DNA from: Plasmodium coatneyi
Taxonomy: Eukaryota; Apicomplexa; Aconoidasida; Haemosporida; Plasmodiidae
Direction: 5' to 3'
DNA: 64,000 nucleotides
Assembly (NCBI RefSeq): GCF_001680005.1
Contig: NC_033563.1
Span: 868,001-932,000 of the forward strand
Made by a program: the position numbers and the translations under genes. Below the pieces are notes generated by a model. That model ran no database searches, was not told the DNA's origin, and saw only the letters and a list, made by a program, of their open reading frames with translations. Shown here piece by piece: positions 1-9,900 of the stretch (its first letter is position 1; the number at the start of each line of letters is the position of its first letter).

Positions 1-123
1 TGAAATAAATAGTATTCCTTATACATAATTAAAAGAAAGAAGGGGGCGACGATGAATCTTATGCGCGTGTCTATAAAGTGTACATATATATTCCATTCTT
101 CCCTTTTTTTTCTGTTTGTGCAG

Positions 124-3100
124 TGTACTTTCTGGAATACGGACGTCAACAATAAATTGTTGAAGGAACTGTCTGAGGCTATGACCAATGCAGAGACAGG
201 AGAGGGCGGCATATGCAAGGACATTGCTCAAGGGGGAAAGAAGGGTACACAGAATGAAGAAGCAAATAGGAAGGCTTGTGAATACATTGTGAAAGGTTTA
301 GAATATATATATAAGATTGGGAGATCTGGGGGTTGGACGGACAAAGATGCTGAAAAAAAAAAGAAGGAAAACCAAAAATTTGGTCAAACTATGTCGTGTG
401 TCTTACTGAATATGTATGCAGACGAACTGATCAAAAAATCGAAAGATCAAAAATGTGAAATTAAAGAAGAAAACATAAGACAAATGTTCGAAAAAGGAAA
501 TACAAAGAAGGTTGAATGGTGTAAAAGGAATGGTGGTCATTGTATTGAATGTAAGAGGCAAGAAAATCTAGAATGCACATTACACGTGAAAGACAATCTG
601 TGGGATTCAACAGAAAGTGCTAAATGCAAAGAAGACAAAGAAAATGTAAGAAAGAAAGTGGAAGGGCTACTTGAGAAGGATATTAAAGTACAAAGGACTC
701 TAAGGAGCTTATGTAAGCGAAATCTTTTTTTCATCCAACCCACCTACCACTCACAACGACGAACCTACAACCTACCACTAACAACGACAAACCTATGTCT
801 ATACCATTCCATTATCATACGCAAGACAGTTCATATATCTTCTGTCCCTTACCCCCACCCTTTTCCCCCTTTCTTCTTTTTTTTTTTCCTTCCTTCATAG
901 GCAGAGACTGTACCAAGAAGACTGGCCTATGTGATCGTGTGAAGTGCGTGGCGAATAATTGGTTCGAGGACAGAATAAATATTGCCGAGGGAAAACGGGA
1001 CTGGGTAAGTGAACAATATTGTCTACAGTACTCAACGTCATTCCAATGGACCGTGTGTCTTATACGTATAACAACGGAAAGGGACAACTATATATATGTA
1101 TATATATGTGTGTATTTCGTTCTTTTTTGTTTTCCCTTCCTTATCCTTTCATAGTGTATATTTTGGGATACAGACGCCAGAAATAGACTGAAGGATCTGT
1201 CTAAAGAAATAACAAAAGAGGACGCAGCCATGGGCAAACTGTGCGAGAGCACTGTTGGAAGGACCACTACACTGAATGCAGCAGGGAAGAAAACATGTCA
1301 ATACATTTTTGCAGGATTAAAACATATATATAGTGTTGTGGAGAATGGGTCACTGGCAAACAAGAAGAAAGCAAGGAATTTTAGACTAACAGATCAAACA
1401 ATGTATTGCTTGTTTCTAAACGCTTATGCAGATATGCTTATACAGAAAACAAAGGGACAAGTCTGTCCCATCACAGAGGACAATATAAAAGATATGTTTG
1501 AAAAAGGGAATAAACAGATTGATAAGTGGTGTGCGGAAAAACAGAATGGTAAGGGTGGTGAATGTGTTAAATGTACAAGGGAACCTAACTTAGAGTGTAC
1601 ACTAAGCGTGGAGGAAGCACTATATGAGAAAAAGCATAATTGTGACACTGACAAAGATAATGTGAAAAAAAAAGTGGATGATTTGCTTGACCCAACTAAG
1701 AAGATGGATCCAGAAGTGAAGCAAGCTGTGAATGCTATAAGTTCTCTAAATAATAATGTCCCCTTATGTGATCGTGTGAAGTGTATATACTATAGGTGGG
1801 GTGAAAACAGAAAAAATTCAGACGGAACTTATCCAAACTGGGTAAGGGAACACTGTTTCGCACTGTAGCTGAGGGCAAAAAGCAATGTGTGGATAGTGTG
1901 TGCATATATTATACGCCCTTATATTGGGGAAGTACAAAACCACATGTTGTGCACTATATATGTACAACATACATATATACATACACAAACATATATATAC
2001 ATGTATATGTATATATATGTTCCCCCTTTATTCTTATGTGTATTTGTAGAACGAATTTTGGGAGCCCGATGTCAAAAAGAGATTGAATGAACTGTCTACT
2101 GCTATAACGGGAAAGAATCTAATTGACGCAAGTTTATGTGAGAACATTAAGCATGAAAATAATGGAGCTTCAGAAGAAAAAAAAAAGGCTTGTGGAATCA
2201 TTGTTAAAGGATTAAAACATATTTATGAAATTCCAAAGGGCACTGACAGCCCGGATCAGCAGAAGATTGAGGACGACCTCATATTCCACCGAACTTTCTC
2301 TTGTATCTTCTTGAATATATTCGCTGATAAAATGCAGAAAAAATGTCCCGACATAAAGGAAGAAGAAATAAAAAAAATGTTTAATAATGGAAATACACAG
2401 AAGGATACTTGGTGTTTGGATAAAGATAAGGTTAATGGTGATTGTGTAACATGCACAAGGGATAAGGACTATGAATCTTGCAAAATAAGCCAAGGTGACC
2501 GAAAAACAATAGGGAATAGAATGAAAGATGACCTAGGGAAGAATCCACAAATAAGCAGCACTCTAAATACTATATGTCCAACCAAACCAGCCACAGCAGC
2601 AAAACCTGTTGCTGCTAAACCAGCAGCAGTACGACCTCCCGCTGCTGCAGTAACACAATCCCAACCAGTAACTGATCCATGCTCCTCCCAATCAAAGGAA
2701 GAAAAAGCAGCAAGTGAAAAGAAAGGGGCATATTTAAGAGTTGCATGGAATGAATATAAGGGGAAATTAACGAAGAGCGGAACATTAGACCAGGTAAGGA
2801 AGGCAAATCTGGTATGCATTGTTATGATATTTTTATAAAAGAAAAGAAAAAAAAAAAGAAAAGGTGTAAAGAAGGAAGGTTGAATAAAAAAGAAAAAGAA
2901 GAAAAGGAAAGAAAAGAACGGTCCATTAGGAATATATGTTGTAAGACAGTAAGTTCATATGTCTATTTCTTTCCTTTCTTTACTTTTAGGGTAAAATAGG
3001 GAATGATGTACAAAGGTTGTTGAACGAATTGAAGGCATATATGGAAATGAGTGACGGGGGACCGACGAAGATTGCAAATATATGTGGTGAAATTAAGAAT

Positions 3101-5572
3101 GAAACCGGGGTAGATCCAAATCATTTAAAAAGACCATGCAAGAGCTTAGTAAAAGTAATATATTTTATGGAAGGCTGGGACAGAAGTAAAAATATGTGGA
3201 GGGGAGAACAAGAGAAGGAGAAAGAAGAGTGGAAGAAGTATCTGAAATGTGTTATAGGGCATACGGTTATATTAGAAATGGTTGAGGATAAATGTGGTAT
3301 AAAGCAGGTTCTGAGCATCCTAGGTCAGGCTATGCAAGGAACCGCCAAGAAATTTCCAACAGGGAAAGAGAATAAGATGGATTGTGACTGGGTTCAACAA
3401 TCTGATATAACAGATACAAGACAAATAACGGGGGAACAAATAGATCAATGGCTGAAGGGTGCAAAGAGTAATCAGGGTGGTGTTACGGGATTAGGGCCAA
3501 TAATGGAATGGATGAAGTGTAAGAACAGAGAGAAAGAGGAGGAGGACTCGAAACAAAGTGGAGATTGCCCTAATGGAAGAATTGTAGACTTATTGAAAGC
3601 AGGTCGATCAAAGGAATTACGGAAATTAGTCAATACGGACCAGCCTGCTATGAAACCGGACACAACAGCACCCTCCTCCACCTCAACAAACTCTGATCCC
3701 CTAGCACCAAGTAGCCCAAGTGCAGCACCAACAGGTAAGGAAGACATTATTGATACTCCAGATGGTGTTATTGTTAATGGTTTTAAACTTACTTTTAATG
3801 GCCCTACAGGGAGTTCTACAGATATTGGTTTTAAGGACGAGAAGCAATACGACATAGGTAAATGGTCCATAACGGACAAAGGTGCAATAACCACTGTTCT
3901 CAATGCTGCCCCTACTGTTATTTCAGGACCAGGTACAACTGATGATAGTCAAACTCCAAGCACTAAGGACACAGCCACCCAAACCCCTTCTGGTTCTGCA
4001 ATCTCTACCCCTAGTCCACCTTCTGCAGGTAAGAACACTAAGGATGTACATGGAAAGGGACAAACAAGAAGGAAGAAGGAGGGAAGTGTTCCTTCCCTTC
4101 CTTTCTTCCTCCTCCGTCCTTTTCTTTTCTTTCCTTCCACCTTCCGAAGGAAATGTACACCCCTTGGGATGTGCACAAAAAAAGAAAAAAAACAAGAAGA
4201 ATTAACACTCCTAAGAAATGTGTCCACCTATAAGATGCATCTAAAAAGTACAAAAAATAAAAAATTTAGGACGTGTAAAAAATTAGAAAGTGAACGAAGT
4301 GTAAAAAGGAAGTATACAAAAAATTCTGGACGCGTAAAAAAAATTACAAAGTGAAGGAAGTATAAAATGTGAAAAAAAAAAGTGTAAGATGTGTACCGAA
4401 GTGCACAAAATATTGCAGACGTTATTATTCCTAACTGCACTAAGAACAACACTTACCTTTCCTTCCAACTCACTTTTCAGGTGCGAGTGGTCCACCAGGT
4501 CCCCAAGCTAATGGTGCTGGTGTCCCAGGAGTAGGTGGTGTTCCAGGTGTTGGTACTCCAGCTGCTGGTGGCCAAGGTGGACAAGCTGGTGGAGGTGGAT
4601 CTTCTGGAGGTGCTGGTGGTCCCGGACTACCGGGTTCACAACCCCAAGCACCAGCATCCCCCGTCCTTCCAGCACGACCCCCTCCTCCACCACCTCCAAG
4701 GAGACCATACACACCGCGGCAGGGAACATCACCATCATCACCTAGAACAGGTGCTTCAGCAACGAAGAGTGGACCAGGGTTAGGTGCCGGAGGCACCCTC
4801 CCTATACCAGCCCAAGTTAGTAACAGGATAGACCCTTCCGATCTCCTTACCCCATACCTTCCTACCATTCCTGTTATAATGGGTATTTCTGCTATGACCT
4901 ACCTACTTTGGAAGGTAAGGAAAAAAGAAAGGAAAAGAAAAAAAAAAAAAAGGAAATAGAAAAGATAAAAAAAATTAAGGTGAATGAATCAGTGGGAGGT
5001 AGATGTTGGATTTCGCATTTTAGGGTTTGAAGTAATAATTACTGTTGTGTGTGATCAAACATTTCACACCCCTATTAAGGAAACATTTCCCCTCTCCTTT
5101 TCCTTTTTAGTACTTTTTCCTCGGCAAAAGAAAAAGACGACGTTACAAAAGAGCTCATCAAGTACGTGGTCCTCCGTCCTTAGGAGAACAACGCCTTGCT
5201 CATGTGGACGATCAGGCAGATGGTCCACAAGAATATATCTTAGTAAAAAAACGTAGACAACCAAGATCTGCTCCAACGGGAAAAACGAAGAGGCCAAAAA
5301 AACGTGTAGATCGACGTGATGTACGTCGCCGCATGATTATTGATATTCATTTAGAAGTCTTAGACGAATGTCAAAGGGAGGACAAACAATTGTTTCAGAA
5401 GGACTTTTTTGAAATTTTGATTCGGGAGTTTATTGGAAGCGAATTTATGAAAGAAGAAAATGTTCCTAAGGAAGAATTTGTTCCTAAGGAATGTGTTCCT
5501 AAGAAAAGTGTTCCTATGGAAGAGGTTCCACGTTCAGATTCCGGGTTTAGGAAAGGAGGACTTTGTTCCTAA
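124..5572 (+). CDS. SICAvar: SICAvar variant antigen, 5'-partial (gene 1)
   Basis: Schizont-infected-cell agglutination antigen, a variant protein displayed on the infected red cell. Predicted exons: 124-712, 901-1004, 1155-1841, 2050-2793, 2990-4028, 4481-4914, 5111-5572; all phases join (1,352 codons visible). Bases 1-123 are the end of an intron (acceptor ...TTTGTGCAG), so earlier exons lie outside the window. Exons 1, 3 and 4 begin with a C/N-x-F-W motif and carry the family's cysteine-rich domains (ACEYIVKGL-, QTMSC-, W C-type blocks); exon 2 is the short companion with GLCDRVKC and NWFEDR. Exon 5 starts GKIGNDV and resembles the N-terminal domain exon of gene 2. Exon 6 is a Gly/Pro stalk ending in a membrane segment (YLPTIPVIMGISAMTYLLWK); the last exon is a basic cytoplasmic tail (VDDQADGP, IIDIHLEVLDEC). 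The tail stops early by a frameshift. Family call is firm; splice sites are inferred from consensus and phase. Confidence 0.9.
3735..3926 (+). other. In-frame 192-nt exitron-like cassette, gene 1
   Basis: Inside exon 2990-4028 a segment begins with a perfect donor (CAACAG/GTAAGG) and ends with a perfect acceptor (GTTATTTCAG). It is 192 nt (64 codons), has no stop and keeps frame whether retained or removed. It encodes a cysteine-free stretch starting GKEDIIDT inside the Pro/Ser-rich stalk. Gene 2 has the same cassette at the same length (12498-12689). Whether it is spliced is unknown. Confidence 0.6.
4029..4480 (+). other. Intron before the stalk/TM exon, gene 1
   Basis: Donor GTAAGA after CTTCTGCAG, acceptor CACTTTTCAG. 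The intron begins with an A/G- and C/T-rich part, then holds imperfect GTGTAAAAAATTA / AAGTGAAxGAAGTG repeats. Very similar strings occur at 13,420-13,540 in the matching intron of gene 2, so the two introns share an origin although their lengths differ (452 versus 845 bp). Confidence 0.75.
4915..5110 (+). other. Last intron of gene 1 with telomere-like element
   Basis: Donor GTAAGG, acceptor TCCTTTTTAG. It contains one copy of the element GGATTTCGCATTTTAGGG (about 5009-5026) that is arrayed in the second intron of gene 2. The intron splits the membrane segment from the basic tail exon, as in gene 2. Confidence 0.75.
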
Positions 5573-5786
5573 GGAACAGGTTCCAAGTTCATATTTCGGG
5601 TTTAGGGAAGAAAACTTTCTTCCTATGAAAAGTGTTCCTAAGGAAGATGTTCCTATGGAAGAAGTTCCTAAGGAACAGATTCAATATTCGTGTTTGGGTT
5701 CAGGTTTAGAGTTTAGGGAGGAGGACCTTGTTCCTGAGAAAGATGTTTCTTCGGAAACACGTCCCTTAGGTAGAAACAATTTGTAG
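5573..5786 (+). pseudogene. Out-of-frame remnant of SICA tail repeats, gene 1
   Basis: Directly after the stop of gene 1 the VPKE/FGFREE-type tail repeats continue, shifted by one base, to a TAG at 5784-5786 (ending RNNL). Inside the last exon the run GGGTTTAGGAAAGGAGG near 5547-5563 appears to carry one extra base relative to other repeat copies, which converts the repeat into the stop at 5570-5572. The segment reads as former coding sequence that is now 3' UTR, or as an assembly indel. Confidence 0.6.
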
Positions 5787-5798
5787 CCAATGCTTTGA

Positions 5799-5894
5799 AT
5801 GCTAATCCTTGCATTAGTATTTGAGGAGTGTGAAAGGGAAGAAAATGTCCATAATAAAGAATTGTATTTAGATCATTTATTACAAAATGGTTAA
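5799..5894 (+). other. Conserved small reading frame in SICA 3' flank, gene 1
   Basis: An ATG-initiated 31-codon frame contains FEECEREENVHNKE and ends LLQNG. Gene 2 has the matching frame at 15216-15293. Of the nine base differences across the shared part, I count five at third codon positions and no indels. It is either an old C-terminus of the SICA tail, a peptide, or a constrained 3' UTR element. Confidence 0.45.
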
Positions 5895-6868
5895 TATTAT
5901 CTGAAGGACATATAAGTAGAAATGGAATATGATAATAATACTTCATTTTTTTTCCATTAAGCGATATGTACAATTTTGTTATAATATTTGTACTACTTCC
6001 TACTTCCTATTTTTTCTTCCTTCTGCTTCCCAAACGTTAATGATTTTGTACATTCCAGTATGCTTCTCCTTTCTTTTTTTCCCATTCTTCCTCTTTTTTT
6101 CTTCCATTTTTACTTTTTAAAAGAAAAAATTCTCCAAAAAAAAAAGAAAAAAAGTCTTTTAATCCCTTTTTTTCTTTTATATATATTCTCTTCTTAAAAG
6201 AACAAGAGGAAGAAAAAAAAGAAAAATAGGCTAAGGAAGAGAAAAAAAGGTTTAAAAAAGAAAAAAATTTTTTTAGAAAAAAAGAAGGAAAAAAATAAAG
6301 AAAACCAAGAAAAAAAGAATGAAGGAACGTAATTCCATTCCTTCCCTCCTTCCATCTTTCTTCTTTAGGAAGAATGTAGTGCATAAAGGAAAATGCAAAA
6401 AAAGAGGGAGTACATAGGTAGAATGTATACAAAAAGGAAGGATGCAATGGTTGTGCTTTCTCTCTCTTTTTCTTTTCTTCTTAGGAAAGTGCAATGCATA
6501 AAGGAAGGAGAAGGGAAAATTGTTTTCTTTCTTTTCTTAAAGAAAAAAAGAAAAATTTTAAAAAAAGGAAATGAAGGAAATAAAAAAAAAAAAAAAGGAC
6601 AAAATATATTTTCCACAAAAAGAAAAAAAGAAAAAAAGGAAAAAAGAAAAAGAAAAGAGGATTAAAGGGGAAAAAAAAAGGGGAGGAAGATAGGAAAGGG
6701 CGCATGCGCAGAATTTTTCTTTTTTTTTTGTTCATAGATATAAAAACAAAGTAAGGAAGAAGGAATAACTGTGGACAGGCAAGGAAGGAAAAAACAGAAA
6801 GAACAAGAAAAATCTTCCCTTCACGAGTTCATGCAGTTCTTATTAATATATAATATTTTAATATAACA
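5895..6868. other. Intergenic, SICA 3' flank and polypyrimidine/polypurine block
   Basis: The first ~120 bases (to about 6015) match the 3' flank of gene 2 (through TACTACTTCCTATTTTTTC), so this is probably a shared 3' UTR or polyadenylation region. Next come a T/C-rich run (about 6000-6115) and a long A/G-rich run (about 6115-6720) broken by short T/C patches. The string GCATAAAGGAA recurs (near 6382 and 6497). The last ~180 bases are the presumed promoter and 5' UTR of gene 2. No gene is supported. Confidence 0.6.
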
Positions 6869-6934
6869 ATGAATCATATAATAATGAAGAGAGGGCCACC
6901 ATGGAGGACTTCAAGTATTTTACGGAGTTTTTAG
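6869..6934 (+). promoter_or_regulatory. uORF overlapping the SICAvar gene 2 start
   Basis: An ATG at 6869 opens a 21-codon frame that runs across the SICAvar start (6901) in another frame and stops at 6932-6934. The SICAvar ATG has a strong context (GCCACCATGG). Such an overlapping uORF would lower initiation at 6901 if it lies in the mRNA. The transcription start is not known. Confidence 0.4.
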
Positions 6935-9900
6935 TAGAATGGATAAAAGTGAAAAACTACAGGACCTCAGGGGATTATGTAATGTTCATTGTTTTTGAAA
7001 GGAAAAAGTAAATATATAAAGGTCGAATATTCCAATATGAATGATGGAATATATGAGGGACGGCGTGTATTATATATGCAAATGTGTATACATAATAATA
7101 TGTTCCTTTTATGCTATTTGTAGGATAAAATATGGAATGACTTGGAGAAAATATTCGAAGATGCCATGAAGAATGTGTTTAGTGATCTAACAATAATTAA
7201 TAATCTGTGTAGTGGAGAAGTGCAAGACGGGGAGAAGAAAAATTTCAGCCCCGAAGACAAAGAATTATGTAAAACAATGGTAAAAATATTATTATACATT
7301 AATGGAATAAGAATAGCAGAGTATCATAATATAAAAGGAATAAAAAGTGCTCCAAGCCATGAGCAGATTGATTCCTATTTTAGATGTATAGTAGGAAGAA
7401 TAATTATGATAAAATGGTTGGGGGGTCACTGTAGTAGGCATAAAGTTGCAGAAACTGTTTTAAGTGCTGTAAAAGGCTGGGGAGGTATGAGTACAATGCA
7501 GGATGTCCATAAGAAATGTGCAGGATTGGATTTTATTAATATGGGAATTGGGGGGAAATATCTTTGGCCCCAAATGGAAGAATGGGCACAGGAAAAGAAA
7601 CAAGATAAAAAAAGTACTTATGTGAGAAATGGTATAGTTAATCTGGAGACCAGGAAAAATAAGGGGACGAAATGTACCAAACCGAGGAAGGGGCAGAAGT
7701 CAGAACCCTCCAATACAGAGGACGATGTTAAAAATTTAACGGAATTATTTGGTGTAGACAGTGAGGATCAGTTGGACGAATTAGTTGAAGATGAGGATAA
7801 ATGGCCTAAGACAGATGTGACAGAAGCTTTACAATTAATAGAAAAAGAAAGAGGGGGAAATGATAGTTGGGACCAAGATATGTATAGGAAACTACAAAGT
7901 AAACTAGGGGAACTATTTCAGAAGAAAATGGAAGAACATGAAAAGCAGAAGGCAGCAAAACAAGCAGCAGTTAGTCAAGCAGGTAAGTAATATTACTAAA
8001 ATTTTACTAAACGTACTATATAAGAAAAGAAGGAAAGAGAAAGGAAAAATTTAAAGAATTTGAAGAAGAAAAGGAAACAGAAGAAAAAGAAAGAGGAGTT
8101 CTGAGTAAGGGGGAGCTTGAAGGAAGAGTTTAAAGAGAAGGGCTTAGAAGGAAGAAGGGGGTGAAGGAAAGGAAAAGGGGTGAAGGAAAGAAAAAGGGGT
8201 GAAGGAAAGGAAAAGGGGTGAAGGAAAGGAAAAGGGGTGAAGGAAAGACAATGGGGTAGAAGGAAAAGGGGTGTAAGGAACGAAAGAAAAGGAAGCGAAA
8301 GGAAAGGAAAGGAAAGGAGGGGGAAGGGAAAGGGGGAAGCGTTAAGGGAGGTCTAAGGAAGGGATCTAAGGAGGAAGAAAGGAAGGAAAGGAATGTCTAA
8401 GGAGGAGGGAGGGTGTTAGGTGGAGGAAAGGTTCTAAGGAGGAGGAATAAAGGAAAGGAAGGCCTAAGGAGGGAAGGAAAGGAGGGTCTAAGGAAGTAAG
8501 GCCTAAGGAGGGAAGGAAAGGAGGGTCTAAGGAAGTAAGGCCTAAGGAGGGAAGGAAAGGAGGGTCTAAGGAAGTAAGGCCTAAGGAGGGAAGGAAAGGA
8601 AGAGGTCTAAGGAAGGATGAAGGAAAGAAAGGAAAGAGGAAAAAAGGAGGAAGAAAAAAAAATATAAAGTTGAATGAGTAGGAGGGTGTGGGATTTCACA
8701 TTTAGAGTGCGGGATTTAATATTTAAGGGTGTAAGGTTCCGCTTTCAGGGTGTAGGATTTCGCATTTTAGGGGTGTGTGTATGTATAGGATTTCGCATTT
8801 TAGGGAGTATGTGTGTAGGATTTCACATTTTAGGGCTGTGTGTATAATTTTCCGCATTTTAGGGGTGTATGTGTGTAGGATTTCCCATTTTAGGGTGTGT
8901 ATGTGTAGGATTTCACATTTTAGGGGTGTACGCGTAAGATTTCGCATTTTAGGGGTGTAAGCGTAGGATTTCGCATTTAAGGGTGCCGAACTGAGGGTGT
9001 ATGTACCATTTCGCATTTATGGGTGTGTGTAGGATTTAACACTTAGGGTGTGTAACCTAAGGGTTTCTAGGTTATGGAACAATGATGTGGCCTGGTGGTT
9101 AGCTACCCCAGGGGGGGGGGGATGCACCGAGAAGGGTGTAAATAAAAGATAAGAGATGAATGAAAAAAAAAGGATAAGAAGGACGTAACCAAAGAAAAAA
9201 AAAGGAAAGGAAAGGAAGGAGGAAAAAAGGAGGAAGGGTTACCACTATCATCATCACCCACATTAACAACACTAACCGAACACCCCTAACCACTGTCCTT
9301 TCATCCTTATTTTCTTATTTTATTTTATTTTTATTTATTTATTTTTTTTTTTTTTGTTACTTCTCTTTTCCCCCCTTTTTCTTCTTTTCGATTCCCTTAA
9401 AAGAAAGGATGAAGAAAAAGGGGGAAAAGGAAGGAAGGAACAAAAAAATAAAATAAAATAAAATAAAATAAGAAAAAAAGGACGAAAGAAAAGGAAGGAA
9501 AGAAACAGAGAAAGAAAAATAAGGGGAATGTAGAAGAAAGGAATGAATCTACCCCTACTATTCATGTCTTCACTCACTGTTTTTTCCCTTTCCTTCTGCA
9601 GGTGATGAGGACTGCACCAGCCATGAAAAAACCTTATGTGCACGTGCTCAATGTGCAACAGTAAATTGGTTTAAGGACAGGAAAACTGATGCCGGGGTGA
9701 AGCTGGACTGGGTAAGTGAGCAATACTGTCCATTGTAATTAATGGCACAACAGGGATGAATATTGTTGTCCATAGAGGAGTGAAGGGGTAAATCACGACG
9801 ATGGACCCCTTCTATGTACATATAATGCACAGATATGTTATATTCTTGTTCTTCTCTTTTCCTTGTGCAGTGTACATTTTGGGGGGAGAACGACGTCGGA

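Larger units (their letters stand above)
8020..8660 (+). repeat. Polypurine tract in intron 2 of gene 2
   Basis: Nearly uninterrupted A/G sequence on the + strand, broken only by scattered T and C. It contains the 19-bp and 39-bp minisatellites listed separately. Mirror-symmetric purine runs such as GGAAAGGAAAGG are candidates for triplex (H-DNA) formation; that is inference. Confidence 0.8.
7983..9601 (+). other. Long second intron of SICAvar gene 2
   Basis: A 1.6-kb intron (donor GTAAGT, acceptor TTCTGCAG) filled with simple sequence: an A/G-only stretch of roughly 600 bases with two minisatellites, an array of telomere-like elements, a run of 11 G near 9111, a TTTTATTT-type run, and further A/G-rich sequence up to the acceptor. 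It separates the N-terminal domain from the rest of the ectodomain. No coding exon is evident inside it. Confidence 0.8.

Noticed and set aside
52..123. In-frame ATG and hydrophobic start (MNLMRVSIKCTYIF) as a SICA signal peptide
   Set aside because: The same sequence occurs as intron end at 10,808-10,879 in gene 2, with acceptors CAG/TGT just before the C-x-F-W exon. It is an intron read-through.
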